NCBI GenBank assembly: GCA_030386875.1
Contig: CM059576.1
Span: 11,933,058-11,997,057 of the forward strand
Direction of reading: 5' to 3'
DNA: 64,000 nt
Source of the DNA: Morinoia aosen
Taxonomy: Eukaryota > Arthropoda > Malacostraca > Amphipoda > Talitridae
Positions 37,620 through 49,640 of the stretch are shown piece after piece; positions within the stretch are counted from its first letter, which is position 1; each line of letters starts with the position of its first letter. A program made the position numbers and the translations under genes. The notes below the pieces were generated by a model. The model saw only the letters and a program-made list of their open reading frames with translations, ran no database searches and was not told the DNA's origin.

Positions 37620-38399
37620 AATAACAGCATTATGGTCAAATTGCAACTAAAATCAACAACTTGTAGCCATGTTCTATTGGGACAAAGTTGTGCACTTGAT
37701 TATCAGTTCTTAATTTAATATGAAGCAAATGCACTTCACAGTTCTAAACATAATGCAAGAAAAATATTCTAAAAATAATAAAGGAAGCAAGAAATAACGA
37801 TAGCACAAAACAAAATAAATTTAAAAAACACATTCTCTGCACAGACGGTAAATATTTTGATACAGAGCAAAAATTCAACTACGAATTCATGCAATATCTA
37901 ATACATGAAATTTTACTGTTAACATTTTTCTCTTTGAATAACTGAGAGAGGCTCAAGTGATTTCTTATACTAGCAAAACAGCAAAAAATAATCATTGGTT
38001 TGTCTCACACACAGAGCAAGAACACGTATAAAAAAGTCAGATCTCTAACTACTTGTTATTCAGAAATAATTCATACGGTTTCTAGTGTGGCAAGAGTTCA
38101 CACGGACGTTTTCTCATCAAAAATTTGGCGGCAAATGTTCGAAGAAGTTGAGTAGGGAAAAAGAACAATAAAGGATCTTACAACAATCACTAGAGTAAAC
38201 CAGTAAGTTGCGTCATATAAATCATAGCACTGTAGCACAACGGAATCAAGATAAGGCTCCCCGACACTGGGGGTACAAGAAGCATGGTGAAACTAGCTTC
38301 GATACTGTTGATGACGTGACCATAGCTCAAACAACACTAGCTGTGGTTGGGGAACGGGAACAAAATGGAGCACATGGAGAAATACAACACAAGATTAGA
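37620..38399. other. Intron of the zinc-finger gene, part
   Basis: Non-coding, AT-rich, between exons. No repeat recognised here. Confidence 0.5.
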
Positions 38400-38700
38400 T
38401 TATAGGATAGTTTAAGCCTCCTTAACCGCTACAAAAAAGAGCTTATCGAAGAGAGGAAGGAGGAAGGCACCATTTAGTATGGATATTAGGGAATGCGGAA
38501 TCTATGCAGAAAGGGCATAGAAACAGTAAATTGGGAAAGAAGTTCATGAAACAAGATAAAAGTTGAAGAAGAAAGTAGTAGGTGCTGAAAAACAGGACAG
38601 CAGTGAACCAAAAAAAGTGGTCCTTAACATAGCAAAAAATTTTCTATTTCAACAAAAAGAAAGGCTACCTTACTCTCCGCTCGGGCCCTAACATCTTCCC
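38400..38700 (+). repeat. Dispersed repeat R, copy 3
   Basis: This matches 34940-35220 block by block (GGAGGAAGGCACCATT, GAAACAGTAA, GTGGTCCTTAACAT). It lies within the presumed intron of the zinc-finger gene. Confidence 0.5.
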
Positions 38701-39179
38701 CCTGGGAGCATACAACACAAGACTAAATACCAGCAGTCAAAAGATTCTATCACACAATGACAGGAATTACAAATTTGAAATAAATCAATTACAAAAGCGC
38801 CAATTAGGCATCCATATAGACAAGAAGCCTCAATTCAACACAATAGAAACTTATATACAATGGAGTGTGCAGTGAGACCATTTTCTGGAACCAGAGTAAA
38901 ACATTGCTAGGCAGCCAATGAAACAGTTTAGACAATAAATTAGGCTAATCTACCACAAAAGGCTTTCACTCACTCAAAAGACAGTTCAATAAAATGAAAT
39001 TCCCTGGGAGACAAGTTTTACCAATTTTGTCAGAAATGCTCAAAAGAGCGAGAGGTGAGACCAGTGATGATATAAATGTCACTAAATAGTGGCCAAGAAC
39101 AGGTAGAGATGCACAACATATGAATAAAATTAAAATTTTGTGTAAAATGATAAATGCTACACTGAAATCAAACAAAGCA

Positions 39180-39420
39180 TTCAAGAAAAAATAAGTAACC
39201 AATTCGAAGCACTCAAGAGAAGAGTAAGTACCCAAGTGAAGAGTAAGCCACCAATCGGATGCACTCAAGAAATGAGTAGGCTATCAATTGGAAGCATTCA
39301 AGAGGAGAGTAAGCCACCAATTCAAAGCACTGAAGAGAAGAGTAAGCTACAAATCGGATGCACTCAGAGAAGAGTAAGCAATCAATTGAAAGCATTCAAG
39401 AGAAGAGGAGGCCCGAATTA
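39180..39420. repeat. Degenerate 30-40-bp minisatellite
   Basis: About six imperfect copies of a unit containing GAAGAGTAAGCCACCAAT and GCACTCAAGA lie directly downstream of the donor site of the exon at 39427-39548. Open frames on both strands here are products of the repeat. Confidence 0.75.
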
Positions 39421-39426
39421 CAGTAC

Positions 39427-39548
39427 CTGGGGTTCCTGGTGCCAGTCAATGGGCTCGTCCTTCACAGTAACTGCCTCTAGCTCAGCGTCAGGCACTTCAC
39501 TTTTGATGAGAATTTCTCCCAGCTGGCACCCAGAGCTCAGCCTGTCAT
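39427..39548 (-). CDS. Zinc-finger gene, upstream exon
   Basis: A 122-bp exon bounded by an ATGCAG acceptor and a GTACTG donor. It encodes about 40 residues with two SUMO-type motifs, LIKSEV and VKDEP, and an acidic character typical of regions ahead of zinc-finger arrays. It starts in phase 1 (two bases of a split codon) and ends on a complete codon. The main exon at 37572 opens on a complete codon in the finger frame, so the join is phase-compatible. The start phase also fits the candidate exon ending at 42148. Confidence 0.6.
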
Positions 39549-39669
39549 CTGCATTTGATAAATGCTTATTGAGAAAAATTATATCTGAGAAAATAAATCT
39601 AGTAACAGCTGATTACTGTTAAAAATTTTAAATGATAATTTTCTTTGTATTTTAACACGTGGAAAACTG

Positions 39670-40892
39670 TAGTCATGTACCAATGCCATGTTTTTGGCCG
39701 CCAATACCGATACCCATTTCTTGGCCTTTCCCGATACTACAACCAATATCTATACTTTTACAATTATATTAAAATAAAACCATTTCAAGCCCTACATGTA
39801 TGTTATAATAAAATTAATTACTAATATATCTAATAATATAACAATATTGACAATAAAGGTTTTGATTAGGAATAATAAAACAGCTCTTGCTATTTTAACT
39901 ATATTGTTGAAAAAAATAAAATGAAATCCATTCGATAGATAAGTGTTTCTAACCGTATTGCAATGAAATGTAGACAAGCTATAATAGCACCAGGTTCTAA
40001 AAGTGGACCAAAACAATATTTCAAATCCATTCAAACTAAAATAGTTCCAAAATTATCTTTCAAAACAAAAATGGTTCCAAACCATCTCTGAAAACAATTT
40101 CAGAACAAATTTCTCAAAACAAAAATGATTCCAAAATGAACAGTCAAAATTTTCTCTAAACAAATCAAAACAAAAATGGTTCCAAAACAATCTTTGAGCA
40201 AATCTCTCAAAACAAAACAAAAATGGTTCCAAAACAAACTTTCAAAACAAAATTCTCCAAACAAATCAAAACAATCTCGTAGAACAAATCTCTCAAAAGA
40301 AAAATGCAAACCATCATTTTTCATACTGGAAATTGAATAATCTAAAATTGAAATTAAGGAACATGAGCATCTCTCCATTGTCAGGCTCCAGTTTATTCCT
40401 GTGAGGAGTGTACACATTGCCTCCAATGCTTGAAGTTCTTTGACTCTCGACTGATGAAGACGGACATGATAAGAGTTTGTAAGCAGCTGTGGACAAATTG
40501 GGTATAAGGTTTTATATTCTACCCACTAATTTACAGGGTTTGATTCTCTTGATATTGTTGAAAGTGAGAGGTATTCATCAATATCCCTGGTTAAAGAAGC
40601 TGAAGAAAGTTCAAGTTGAGTAACTTTAGTTTTCTTATGTGCCTTGTAAAATAGTAAATTCAGTTAGCAGGCCTGATTAAAAGCTGGAAATCAACTGTTA
40701 GCTATCTAATTTACTAGGTATGAATAGGCTTTTTCTTTATTATACTTTTACTTTCATGATTTATGACCTTCATTTTTATGATAAAATAAGTGTCATTGGA
40801 AAGTAGCGTTAAAGTATCGGCCAGATTTTGCAGATACCGATACCAGTAAAAATGACCAATACTAACAATACCAATACATCGGTACATCACTA
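39670..40892. mobile_element. hAT element related to 8850-12658, in an intron
   Basis: Ends TAGTCATGTACC and GGTACATCACTA are flanked by GAAAACTG (39662-39669) and GAAAGCTG (40893-40900), an 8-bp duplication with one mismatch. Blocks inside match 9910-10180 and 11870-11960 of the larger element. The palindrome of that element is absent. No transposase is encoded. Confidence 0.8.
40020..40310. repeat. Degenerate CAAAAATGGTTCCAAAA repeat
   Basis: Repeated variants of AAAACAAAAATGGTTCCAAAA and AATCTCTCAAAACA fill this part of the hAT element. A matching single copy (AAAAGTGGACCAAAACAA) exists in the relative at about 10150, so the array expanded in this copy. Confidence 0.7.
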
Positions 40893-40900
40893 GAAAGCTG

Positions 40901-42147
40901 GAACAATTTTGTAAGATTGGAAAGGAAATCTAGTAATACTTATTTTAAGCAGTTTCAGAAAATAATTTTTCAGCTAAAGTGTTAATATCTGAAGAACACT
41001 AGGGATCAAAATGGATTGAAACAATTCTAGCTTGCACAAAGAAATCAAGTCTTCAGAATGAAAAGGACTTGCAGTTCACGTAAAACTGGCAAATCCATCC
41101 AAAATTGGCAATAGAACCTGTCAACTTTACCCTGTTACTATTCTTTGAATGGGTTATCTGAATTTGAATTGAAAAGAAATGGCCTGGCAGGAGGAAGTTT
41201 GACAACGAATACAAAGACCAAACTTGACAAAATGCCTCATATCAATGAAAAATGAAATCCTCATGTTCAACAGAGCTAATTGAACATTTTGATCACAATT
41301 TTAGGGCTTCTTGACATTACATACATAGAACGAAGGAATATTACAACTCAATCTTATCATAAAAATGCAATGATACACTCTAGTATAATATCCGATGTTT
41401 TATAAAGGTTTTTAAATACCTAACATTACACTCAATGCCTGGTTCAACAAATTAAGAGTATGAGCAAGATAAAGTTACCTCTGAAAGTAATTCCTATTAA
41501 AATCCATGGTCTGAATGCTCAGGTTGCTTACACTAAAATTTGTGCCTTGAAAAGAAATAATAAATATGGTACGTTGATGATGTACCGCAAACAGATATAT
41601 AAACAAAGTTTTACATTATCAATTTTTCACACATCATCTCCTCTCCTCACACTGTGTACCCTAAAATGAAGGCTGAATTTACAGCATAAACCCAAGAAAT
41701 ATAAGATGCAGATAATGTTGAGAATGCTCAGACAATTTGGGTCCAGAGTTGCCACATCTATATTCACAGCGTGGGATTTCAAATTTGTCTGTGCTCCTGA
41801 AATTTACCAAAAGTAGGTAACAATTACAGCACATTCAAACTTTGTTGTCTCTTCTGTATGATTTGGGAAATTCCATTCAAATCAGAATTAGCTATACAGC
41901 CCATCAAAATATCGATTGAGGAGAAATGTTCAATTAGAAATTTATTTTTCAACAAAAAATTTTGAGACACAAGATCCAATAATTTTATTTCCTTTGCTTA
42001 CATGTTAAATTTCATAATATAATAACAGGCAGGTCTTGTCTTTAAACTAGAATGCCATCTTAGTTAATTTCCACACTAGAAAGGCTTAGTTTTCCACCGT
42101 AATGTTGACTGTCTTTATCACATACCCAGACCAGATCTAAGTCTCAC
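40901..42147. other. Intronic or intergenic, no feature seen
   Basis: AT-rich DNA between the hAT element and the candidate upstream exon. No coding motif found. Confidence 0.45.
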
Positions 42148-42259
42148 CTTGTGCCGCGTTCTCTGCTGCAGCTTCTTGCTTGATGATCTCTTGCCTGCAA
42201 CACAGCCTCTACACTTCAGCATCTGTCAGCTTGTGCACCATAACCACTGCACGCTCCAT
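42148..42259 (-). CDS. Candidate first coding exon of the zinc-finger gene
   Basis: A GTGAG donor at 42143-42147 ends a frame encoding QEIIKQEAAAENAAQ (IKQE is again a SUMO-type motif). It leaves one base, which joins the two bases opening the exon at 39548 to make an aspartate codon. Two starts are possible. One is an ATG at 42257-42259, but that frame meets a TAG at 42209-42211. The other is an internal acceptor (TTGCAG at 42195-42200), giving a 47-bp exon 42194-42148 without a stop. The second is preferred. Confidence 0.4.
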
Positions 42260-43742
42260 GCTGGGTGTTTAGGTACCTGAGCAATGGAATGCTTCTCTGC
42301 TCTAATATTTGAGAGAACTAAAGCAACACCCTGCAAAAAAATTAAATATACAATGCTCTTCATTCCTCATTGCAGAAAATATGAGGCCAAACATTTCAAT
42401 AATGCAATATCCCTATATCAAGTGGATTGGATAATTGAAATTGAATTCATAAATGAATAGAATAACAGAATTTTTGCCCATGTGTTATAGGATGAACCAT
42501 TCAAAGCTTTTTTAGTGAAAAAATGAGTTTGCAGTCAAAACAATTAATTCATTGATGTAAAACCTATTTTTTAAATCCTTTAGTTTTTTAGTGAAACACG
42601 CACTATGGAATTACTTTGGGAGTTCATTAATTTGTTTTTTGTGGTGTGGTAGTTTTATAACCATCAGCTAGCTGAAGATGGGATTTATTTATGGATCTCA
42701 TATGATCAATCAATAATGAGCAGTCAATAGAAATCAAAGGTCCATTTGTTATTTTGATCATCAAGTTGTAACAGTTACAGTCTTCATTAAGGTCTCCCAT
42801 TGGTGGACATCAACAAAGCAGAAAAAGTCATCTAGTATTAGTTCCAGAATGTTTTCCATCTATAACATATTAGGTTTACATAATGGTTGCAATTACATAT
42901 CGTTTGCAGCTGTCATGAGAATTAGTTCGTCATGATGGATGTACTCATTCTGTCATAATTAAGAGTGGGCCTTGAGAACTAGCGTAGTGAATTCAAGTGT
43001 AGCAACAATCAAGGAACAATACTACACAAGAAACATCTATTAACATATATGTTCATTAATATTATGGTTCAACTAAGACCATTTCTGAAATTGAACAAAA
43101 TTCAAACAGGGGAAATTCCTTCTCATGTTACAATATATATTCTATTCACATAAGGTTATGCAAATAATTGTTGTTCCAAAAATTGAAGACACCCTATGAT
43201 TTTATGTAATTTTCTTACAAAAAAATTCATAGATAACATTACAAAACAATTATAAATATTATAGATGTTGCTACCTTCCACTGAACATTCATTAAATTGT
43301 TAATCTTCATAATTTCTGACAGTGTTAGAAGCTCCAGTTTCTTACTTCCCCCCTCCTTTTGGCTGCAACACACAACTGTTCAACAGATTGGAACATAAAA
43401 ATAGGTGAAAATTGTGAAGAACAATTATCAAACAGCATTCAAAACAAAAAATCAACAGCATGTGCAAAAAATTATCTAACATTGCAAAAAAATCCCATAT
43501 TCTGAATAAAATAAGCATACAGCTCTCAAGACTCCTAATTTTTCAAATTGAAAGAAAGAAGTGGGCGCTTGCTTAAGCAAGAAACACCCACACTAGGGAT
43601 ATTCCAATGATATTTTAGGGCACTGACATCTTTTTTCACTGAAAATTTCTTCCCTGAACTGTTTGAATTTTTGGATTCAAAATGTCAAGGCTTCATTACC
43701 ATAGCATAAATGATTTTAGAGAGGAAAGACAAAAAAGACATG
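42260..43742. other. AT-rich, one weak exon-like block
   Basis: On the minus strand GTTGCAG near 43365 is followed by an open stretch encoding KKLELLTLSEIMKINNLM, ending at GTAGC near 43274. It could be an exon, but the donor is weak and no family is recognised. Nothing else seen. Confidence 0.25.
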
Positions 43743-45400
43743 GTATAGACTAAAGAAAACGTGTAGTCCTTGAACATACTGTGTTCTTATAGAAGATACC
43801 CTATGCATTACACCAGAAAAATTGGAGGGAATAAAAACTACAGGGTATAGAAGGGGTTAGAAAACCCATAAAAACTGAAGTGTCACTGCAGGAAACACAG
43901 ACAACACACAGGCCTATTCAAAAGTGAGGTAACTCCACAGCCAAAATAAATTTTACATTTAGCTCAGGCCAACTAGATGTACACTTGCTTCATGATTACT
44001 AGGGACTTCTCCAGCTAAACCTCGTATTCTCTAGACATATTTCTAAGTTGAAATTCAGCCATGAAACTGGTGCAAAAGAAAGTTTAATAAAAAATTAAGG
44101 CTGTGATGGCAAGTGTTTGACAATGAGGGTAGTACTAGAGACTTGAATGATTTAATTAAAAAGAACAAAATCTTTAATGGTGTCTGTGTCTTGTTCAACT
44201 TTTGAAATAAACAACCCAAGATTCAAAACATACCACAGAGAAGACATTTGCTAGAACTTCTTGTACCAAGTAAAGACATGGATGGGCATAATGACTCCTC
44301 AAACATACAAGTAAATAGTGAAAAGAATTTAGCCAAGAAACATAACCTGATGATTGAGTAAGTTGTAACTACAGGTGTGGCCAATGATTTCAAGAATAAA
44401 TTTTTATTTTAGAGCTTCATTTCAGAAAATAATTATGCCTAATTATTTCAACACTCCAATAATGTAGCAAAATTACTTGGAAGCAAGAAAAAATAAACAG
44501 ATTTTTTCAAAGTTAACCAATTTTGTCTAGCCCAATATTTAACTCATTGGTCTCCACCTGACTCTTGCTGCTCTGAAAGTAAACGTGGAAAAAGAATCAT
44601 AACATTTCTGGTTGTAGGACGATGTCAATGCATCCTATCGTACAAATATAACAGCATTAAAGAGGTTACTCATAAATGTCTGTCTAAACTAAAGAGAAAA
44701 TGTGGTTCTTTATATTTTAACTATATTTCAACATAATTTCAAAAAATAGTTTAATCCTGTGATGCATAAGAACTATAATGATTGAAGTCTACCAACATAA
44801 ACTTCCTTTGGATATAAGATGAATGACTTACCTAAATGGGAGTCCTGATTACACAAGATGTCCTTTTCACAGTAAAGCAGGTTTAGTAAGGTTATTTTAG
44901 TATTATATTTCTTGATTAAATTCTTGTTATCAAGTTATTCTCTGTTTACTGTCAAATGAAGCTGAAAAGAAATAAAACAGCATTCAGTAAAGCAACAGAA
45001 CTGAATACAATAGAACAAAATTTAAATACAGAGGAGAATTAAGTAGATTCAACCCATGAAACCAAAAATCGTTTGATTTCCAGTACAATCGTCTCTTAGC
45101 ATTAAAAGTCAGGCACCTTTTCTTACCAACTGCTTACAAACTTCCCCATGCTTTGTACCATCTTCTAGTTTTGACCTTCTCATTCAATTTATTGTTAGTA
45201 GTCCCGAGCAATCCTAAATACTAGAAACAGCTCTTTTCTTTCATTTAAACTTACATTTATTCTTTACAAACCCCTTCTCCAAACACTCTCCAACATTATT
45301 CTCATTTACATCTATCTGGGGTTTCTTTTAATAACAGACCTTTATAATCTCTTTCACCAATCAACAGTTTCTCATCAATGTAGGTACTTCTGTTACAATA

Positions 45401-45730
45401 CTAGCACACAGTAGCTGCTAAGTATTGATAACTGTGCCCTATGCCAATAAACATTTCCAACCTCAACCAAACTGTCTGGCCGTCATGTGATACAAAACTC
45501 CATCTGGAAACATGTTTAACAAATAATGATATTAAACACCACTGATGCAAACTCACAAGAATTTCATCCCATTCATTTACTATATTACCATTCTCAACAA
45601 CAGCTTGCATATCAATGTGATAACTCATGACCTCAAGCATCTTACTCCTTATACCAGACACTCTAAGCACTTTCTCTAATATTTTTAGATCAACTGTATC
45701 ATCCACTGCATTAAATCTTGTGCGCTCAAA
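45401..45730 (-). pseudogene. Decayed LINE reverse transcriptase fragment
   Basis: The minus strand encodes AVDDTVDLKILEKVLRVSGI and then HIDMQAVVENGNI. This resembles the segment between the first catalytic aspartate block and the GVPQG/GVKQG block of LINE reverse transcriptases. The FDxVD and GVxQG motifs are themselves degraded. It is a different family from the LINE at 45940-47157, which lies on the other strand. Moderate to low confidence. Confidence 0.4.
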
Positions 45731-45929
45731 ATGCCTCTTGCTTCTATCACATTTGTTGAGCTTCTGAAATCAAATCCTCATACTCTTTATCCTGCCAAAA
45801 ACTGCATAGCTTATTTTGAACTGCACTTCCTGTTACATCTTTTACATGATTCAATAGCACTCTGCCACACAGATTACCATTCATTTTGTATATACTTATC
45901 CATAAATGAAAGCAAATGAAAATCTATAA

Positions 45930-47561
45930 ATGAAAACAAAAATCTTTTCTCTATGACGGACAATTCGGTTTTCGTTCTAAGAAATCAACGACACGAGCTG
46001 TATTAAATCATTTACAGTACCTTTACTCTAATATAGATGAAGGAAAGCTTGTTTTCTCCGTTTTTCTTGACTTTCGAAAAGCATTCGACTGTGTGGACCA
46101 TAAGATGTTACTCTCGAAACTACACTGTTATGGCATTCGAGGAATTGCCCATGATTGGTTCAAATCATACCTAACAAATCGGAAGCAATACGCTGTCGTT
46201 GACGACGCAAAATCGGACCCACAGACAATTAGCCATGGAGTTCCACAAGGGTCTGTCCTAGGGCCTCTCCTATTTCTGATATTTATGAATGATATTATCA
46301 AATCAACAACATTTTTCAAATTCATACTTTTTGCCGATGACAGCACGCTTTCTACGGTCCTTCCAAGCCAAAATCCCGCTATGATTGCGGAGAGCATAAA
46401 TAATGAACTCCATAAGGTTTCATTATGGCTTAAAGCTAATAAAATAAGCCTCAACATCGAAAAAACAAAGTATATTACATTCTCATACAAGAAAAGCATA
46501 TCTCTCCCACACATAAAAATTGGCGAAGGTGAAATCGAAGAAACCAACTCATGCAAGTTTCTGGGCATCATAATAGATAAACATATGACCTTTAAAGAGC
46601 ACATCGCTAATATTAGTTCTAAATTATCGAAATCCATCGGAATCCTAAATAAAGTTAAAAATTACCTGCCTGAAACAGCTTTACAAATGCTCTACCGAAC
46701 GCTCATTTCACCATACTTGCAGTACGGAATAGAAGCATGGCACGGAAGTGATAAAAATAAAACCAATATAATTTTTACTCTGCAAAAAAGAGCAATCAGA
46801 GCGGTAAAGAATCTAGAATATAATGCTCACACAAATGATTCATTTAAAAATTTACAATTACTTAAACTTCCAGATCTCTATAAAATCTCCATTTGTAATT
46901 TCATTTACAAAACATTAAGAAATGATGGAGACAATAGCCTGAAACTATTATTAAGTGCGCAAACTGGTCATCACGACCATTTAACCCGAAATAGAAGTAA
47001 ATTCATGCTTCCTTATTATTCAAAGGCCCGGTCGCAACACAGTATCCTCTTCGTTGGAACTAAAACTTGGAACTCAATACCTGCGGAGATCCGTGATAGC
47101 AATTCTTACAAGTTATTCAAAAGAAATCTCGAGACTCACTTCCTATCGGAATATTAGTCATGTAAGATCACCAAGTCAAATCTTGTCTCCAACATGACTG
47201 TTTCCAATAATGAAATTTGCCATGGGTAATATGTAATTCGCCTTCAGTCTGCTGTTAAATCTTTTATCGAATGTACTGTTAAATATAGTCCACATAACCT
47301 ATATTGTAAAATGAAATATCTGATATTGATTGAATTATCTCACTGATCAGTCTAATGTGAAACTAGGTTAAGTGATTTAGGTTAAACATTAATGTACACC
47401 TTAGAATAATGTTGATGGTAGGATGCCCCAAAAGTCGCTGAACTTATTCGGGCCCACAGGTAGCTATATTCAAACTTGTCCATTGTACTAGACTTAAGAA
47501 ACATTCTACCTCTGTATCTGCTGTGGTAAATAAATTGTTTAAATTGTTTAAATTGTTTAAA
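45930..47561 (+). mobile_element. 5'-truncated CR1/Jockey-type LINE
   Basis: A LINE copy beginning inside the reverse transcriptase and ending in a short tandem tail, AAATTGTTT repeated about three times (47530-47561). Such microsatellite tails are typical of CR1-group LINEs. No flanking duplication was identified. The 5' limit is set by the start of coding similarity and may be a few bases off. Confidence 0.75.
45940..47157 (+). CDS. LINE reverse transcriptase, C-terminal part
   Basis: An intact frame of about 405 codons with the standard non-LTR reverse transcriptase blocks: YDGQFGFRSKKST, FLDFRKAFDCVDHKML, GVPQGSVLGPLLFLIFMNDI, the catalytic FADD box (LFADDSTLS), CKFLGIIIDKHMTFKEHI in the thumb region, and a C-terminal tail with HGSDKNKTNIIFTLQKRAIR and FVGTKTWNSIPAEIRDSNS as found in CR1 and Jockey elements. 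The endonuclease and the first ORF are missing through 5' truncation. An internal methionine at 46093 begins the longest ATG frame, but similarity starts upstream, so there is no real start. The absence of stops suggests a fairly young insertion. Confidence 0.85.
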   Translation, partial: KSFLYDGQFGFRSKKSTTRAVLNHLQYLYSNIDEGKLVFSVFLDFRKAFDCVDHKMLLSKLHCYGIRGIAHDWFKSYLTNRKQYAVVDDAKSDPQTISHGVPQGSVLGPLLFLIFMNDIIKSTTFFKFILFADDSTLSTVLPSQNPAMIAESINNELHKVSLWLKANKISLNIEKTKYITFSYKKSISLPHIKIGEGEIEETNSCKFLGIIIDKHMTFKEHIANISSKLSKSIGILNKVKNYLPETALQMLYRTLISPYLQYGIEAWHGSDKNKTNIIFTLQKRAIRAVKNLEYNAHTNDSFKNLQLLKLPDLYKISICNFIYKTLRNDGDNSLKLLLSAQTGHHDHLTRNRSKFMLPYYSKARSQHSILFVGTKTWNSIPAEIRDSNSYKLFKRNLETHFLSEY

Positions 47562-49636
47562 GCTTTCACACCTACCCCCTTTTATGCAATGGAATCACAG
47601 CACAAGCTCTTCAAATCTATTAGCAATGTTCCTTCAATACTAAATTCAACAACTGCAACAAGCAATATATGTCACCCAATGGGTCTTTGTATGCCCAGAT
47701 GATACCGCGTTCTTTCCAGCGAAAGTGACATCTTTTACTCTCTTGACAATTCAACTTTAGGGCTTTAACCACTACAATTCTTTCCTTTTTTTATTTTAAT
47801 ATCAAAGAAGTAAAATTCATTCAAATGATGCTTTCCAATTTCATTCAGTACACCTGACCTGATAGCACAAAAAGGTATGTTGCTCGTGAATTCTTTTCTA
47901 GCTGACATTGTACGTTTATTCAGAGAATTCAAGTTCAAAGACTTCTCTGACAACTTATCACTTACTAATGACTAGTGAATAAATTCTATCAAAATGATGG
48001 CAATTAACATCAAAATAGTTTGAATAAATGCTGTGCAGAAGTTTTTGTTGGTAAGAAAATATCAACATGCCATGTTATTTTCTCACCTATTGAGTTCAAG
48101 TGATTAAGATGGATAACAAGGATCACTTTTCTCTTCCCATTTAAATCTTACATATGCCCACAACAAACTATTATATCCATCTTGACATCTTCAATTTAAA
48201 TATGCATCATAAGGTGGGGTATAGAATGTTTCTTCAATAATGTACTACTGATGCATCATGACCTGTAACAGACAAACAAATTCAACTACATAATAATAAT
48301 GATTATGGATTACTCTATTCATATCATGAATATCTTTTGTATGTGAAATGCTAGGAGCACTCCCATCAAATATCCTGTGATATACACTCTAAAAAAATTG
48401 ATTTCATCAATAAAGGGCCAAAAAATGTGATACAAAAATGCTCCACTCATAATATCAGTCCTTTTAAGATGTCAGACTGTGCTTTTATCCCAAGCCACTT
48501 TTGCATTACTCAGGAATATGAATGTATTGATTGATGCAATCTCTGCTTTAACAAATGTTCTTGAGACAATACACAATGTCAATAAGGAAGCCAATATATG
48601 TCAGTCAGCAAATGAAATTTTTAAAGCTTGGGTTGGGTTGCAAGCATCCCTTTCTAACTGCTCTGTGATTCAGCGAGTTACTCACTGCTTCTATAATTCA
48701 TTTACTAAACAAGATTCATAGCTACATAAGGAAACAAATTGAGTGGAGTACTATTATTGAATTCAGTGCAAGATTTAATTGTTCTTTAATTTTACATTAA
48801 CAAATATAATTATAATAAGACAGGAGTGTTGAATCATAGGGTATGAAAATATCCACTTGAATTTGCTCTTAAAAATCTTTCTTACGCACTAAACTGAATT
48901 AAATACTTCAAACAAGGAAAATCATTGAACTATTTGTTCTAAATCAAAATGGCTTATTCAATGACAATAAAATAATACAAAATTACCAAATTATAGTGAC
49001 ATAATATAGGAGCTCAGAAACTATTCATCATAAAACATAATTGTTATTTTCCAGGACAAAATAAATTAGAGTGAATACATTTTTTAAAATTAAACAGAAC
49101 AATTTTGGAGTTATTCCCTGATTGATAGCTTTCAATCCTGAAATTACACCCACCTGAGATGCACTTTCAATATTATCTTCTGAAACGAGTCCTCTAGATA
49201 ATTTCATCTACTTTTAGTTATCAAATGAAATCTAGGAAAACCACATTATTTCATGACAAGCGCTTGTAATAATTCATGGCATTTTACACTAAATTCCACC
49301 AAAAATTACCTCTTCAAACAAAATTAGGAGCATATATGCATTACATCATTATAATTTTTAGCATAAAAAATAATTATGTGATTTTTACTGAGTTCAAACA
49401 GTAATATTGAATCTATTATCACAGTAAAAAAAGTTTTCTATACTCCACCAAACAAATTTATACTGTGCACAACATGCTCATCACATAAGCATTGAGTTAT
49501 CAACCTAATGAGCAAATTGAATTAATGAAATAAGTTCAGGATCTCTTTGAGTTACCAAAAATCAAGACCTAAAATAATTCTCAGCAACAGAGCATTGGCA
49601 TATAGAAATTTGCTCCTCAAGCCCACAGTAAAAGCT
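47562..49636. other. AT-rich part of right unit, no gene seen
   Basis: No matching segment was found in the left unit. A plus-strand 80-codon open stretch at 48479-48721 has no recognisable motif. Confidence 0.4.
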
Positions 49637-49640
49637 TTAA

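Noticed and set aside
39236-39622. 128-codon plus-strand reading frame
   Set aside because: It is produced by the minisatellite and by the antisense of the zinc-finger exon at 39427-39548.
40100-40426. 108-codon minus-strand frame
   Set aside because: Most of it is translation of the CAAAAATGGTTCC repeat in a non-coding hAT element.
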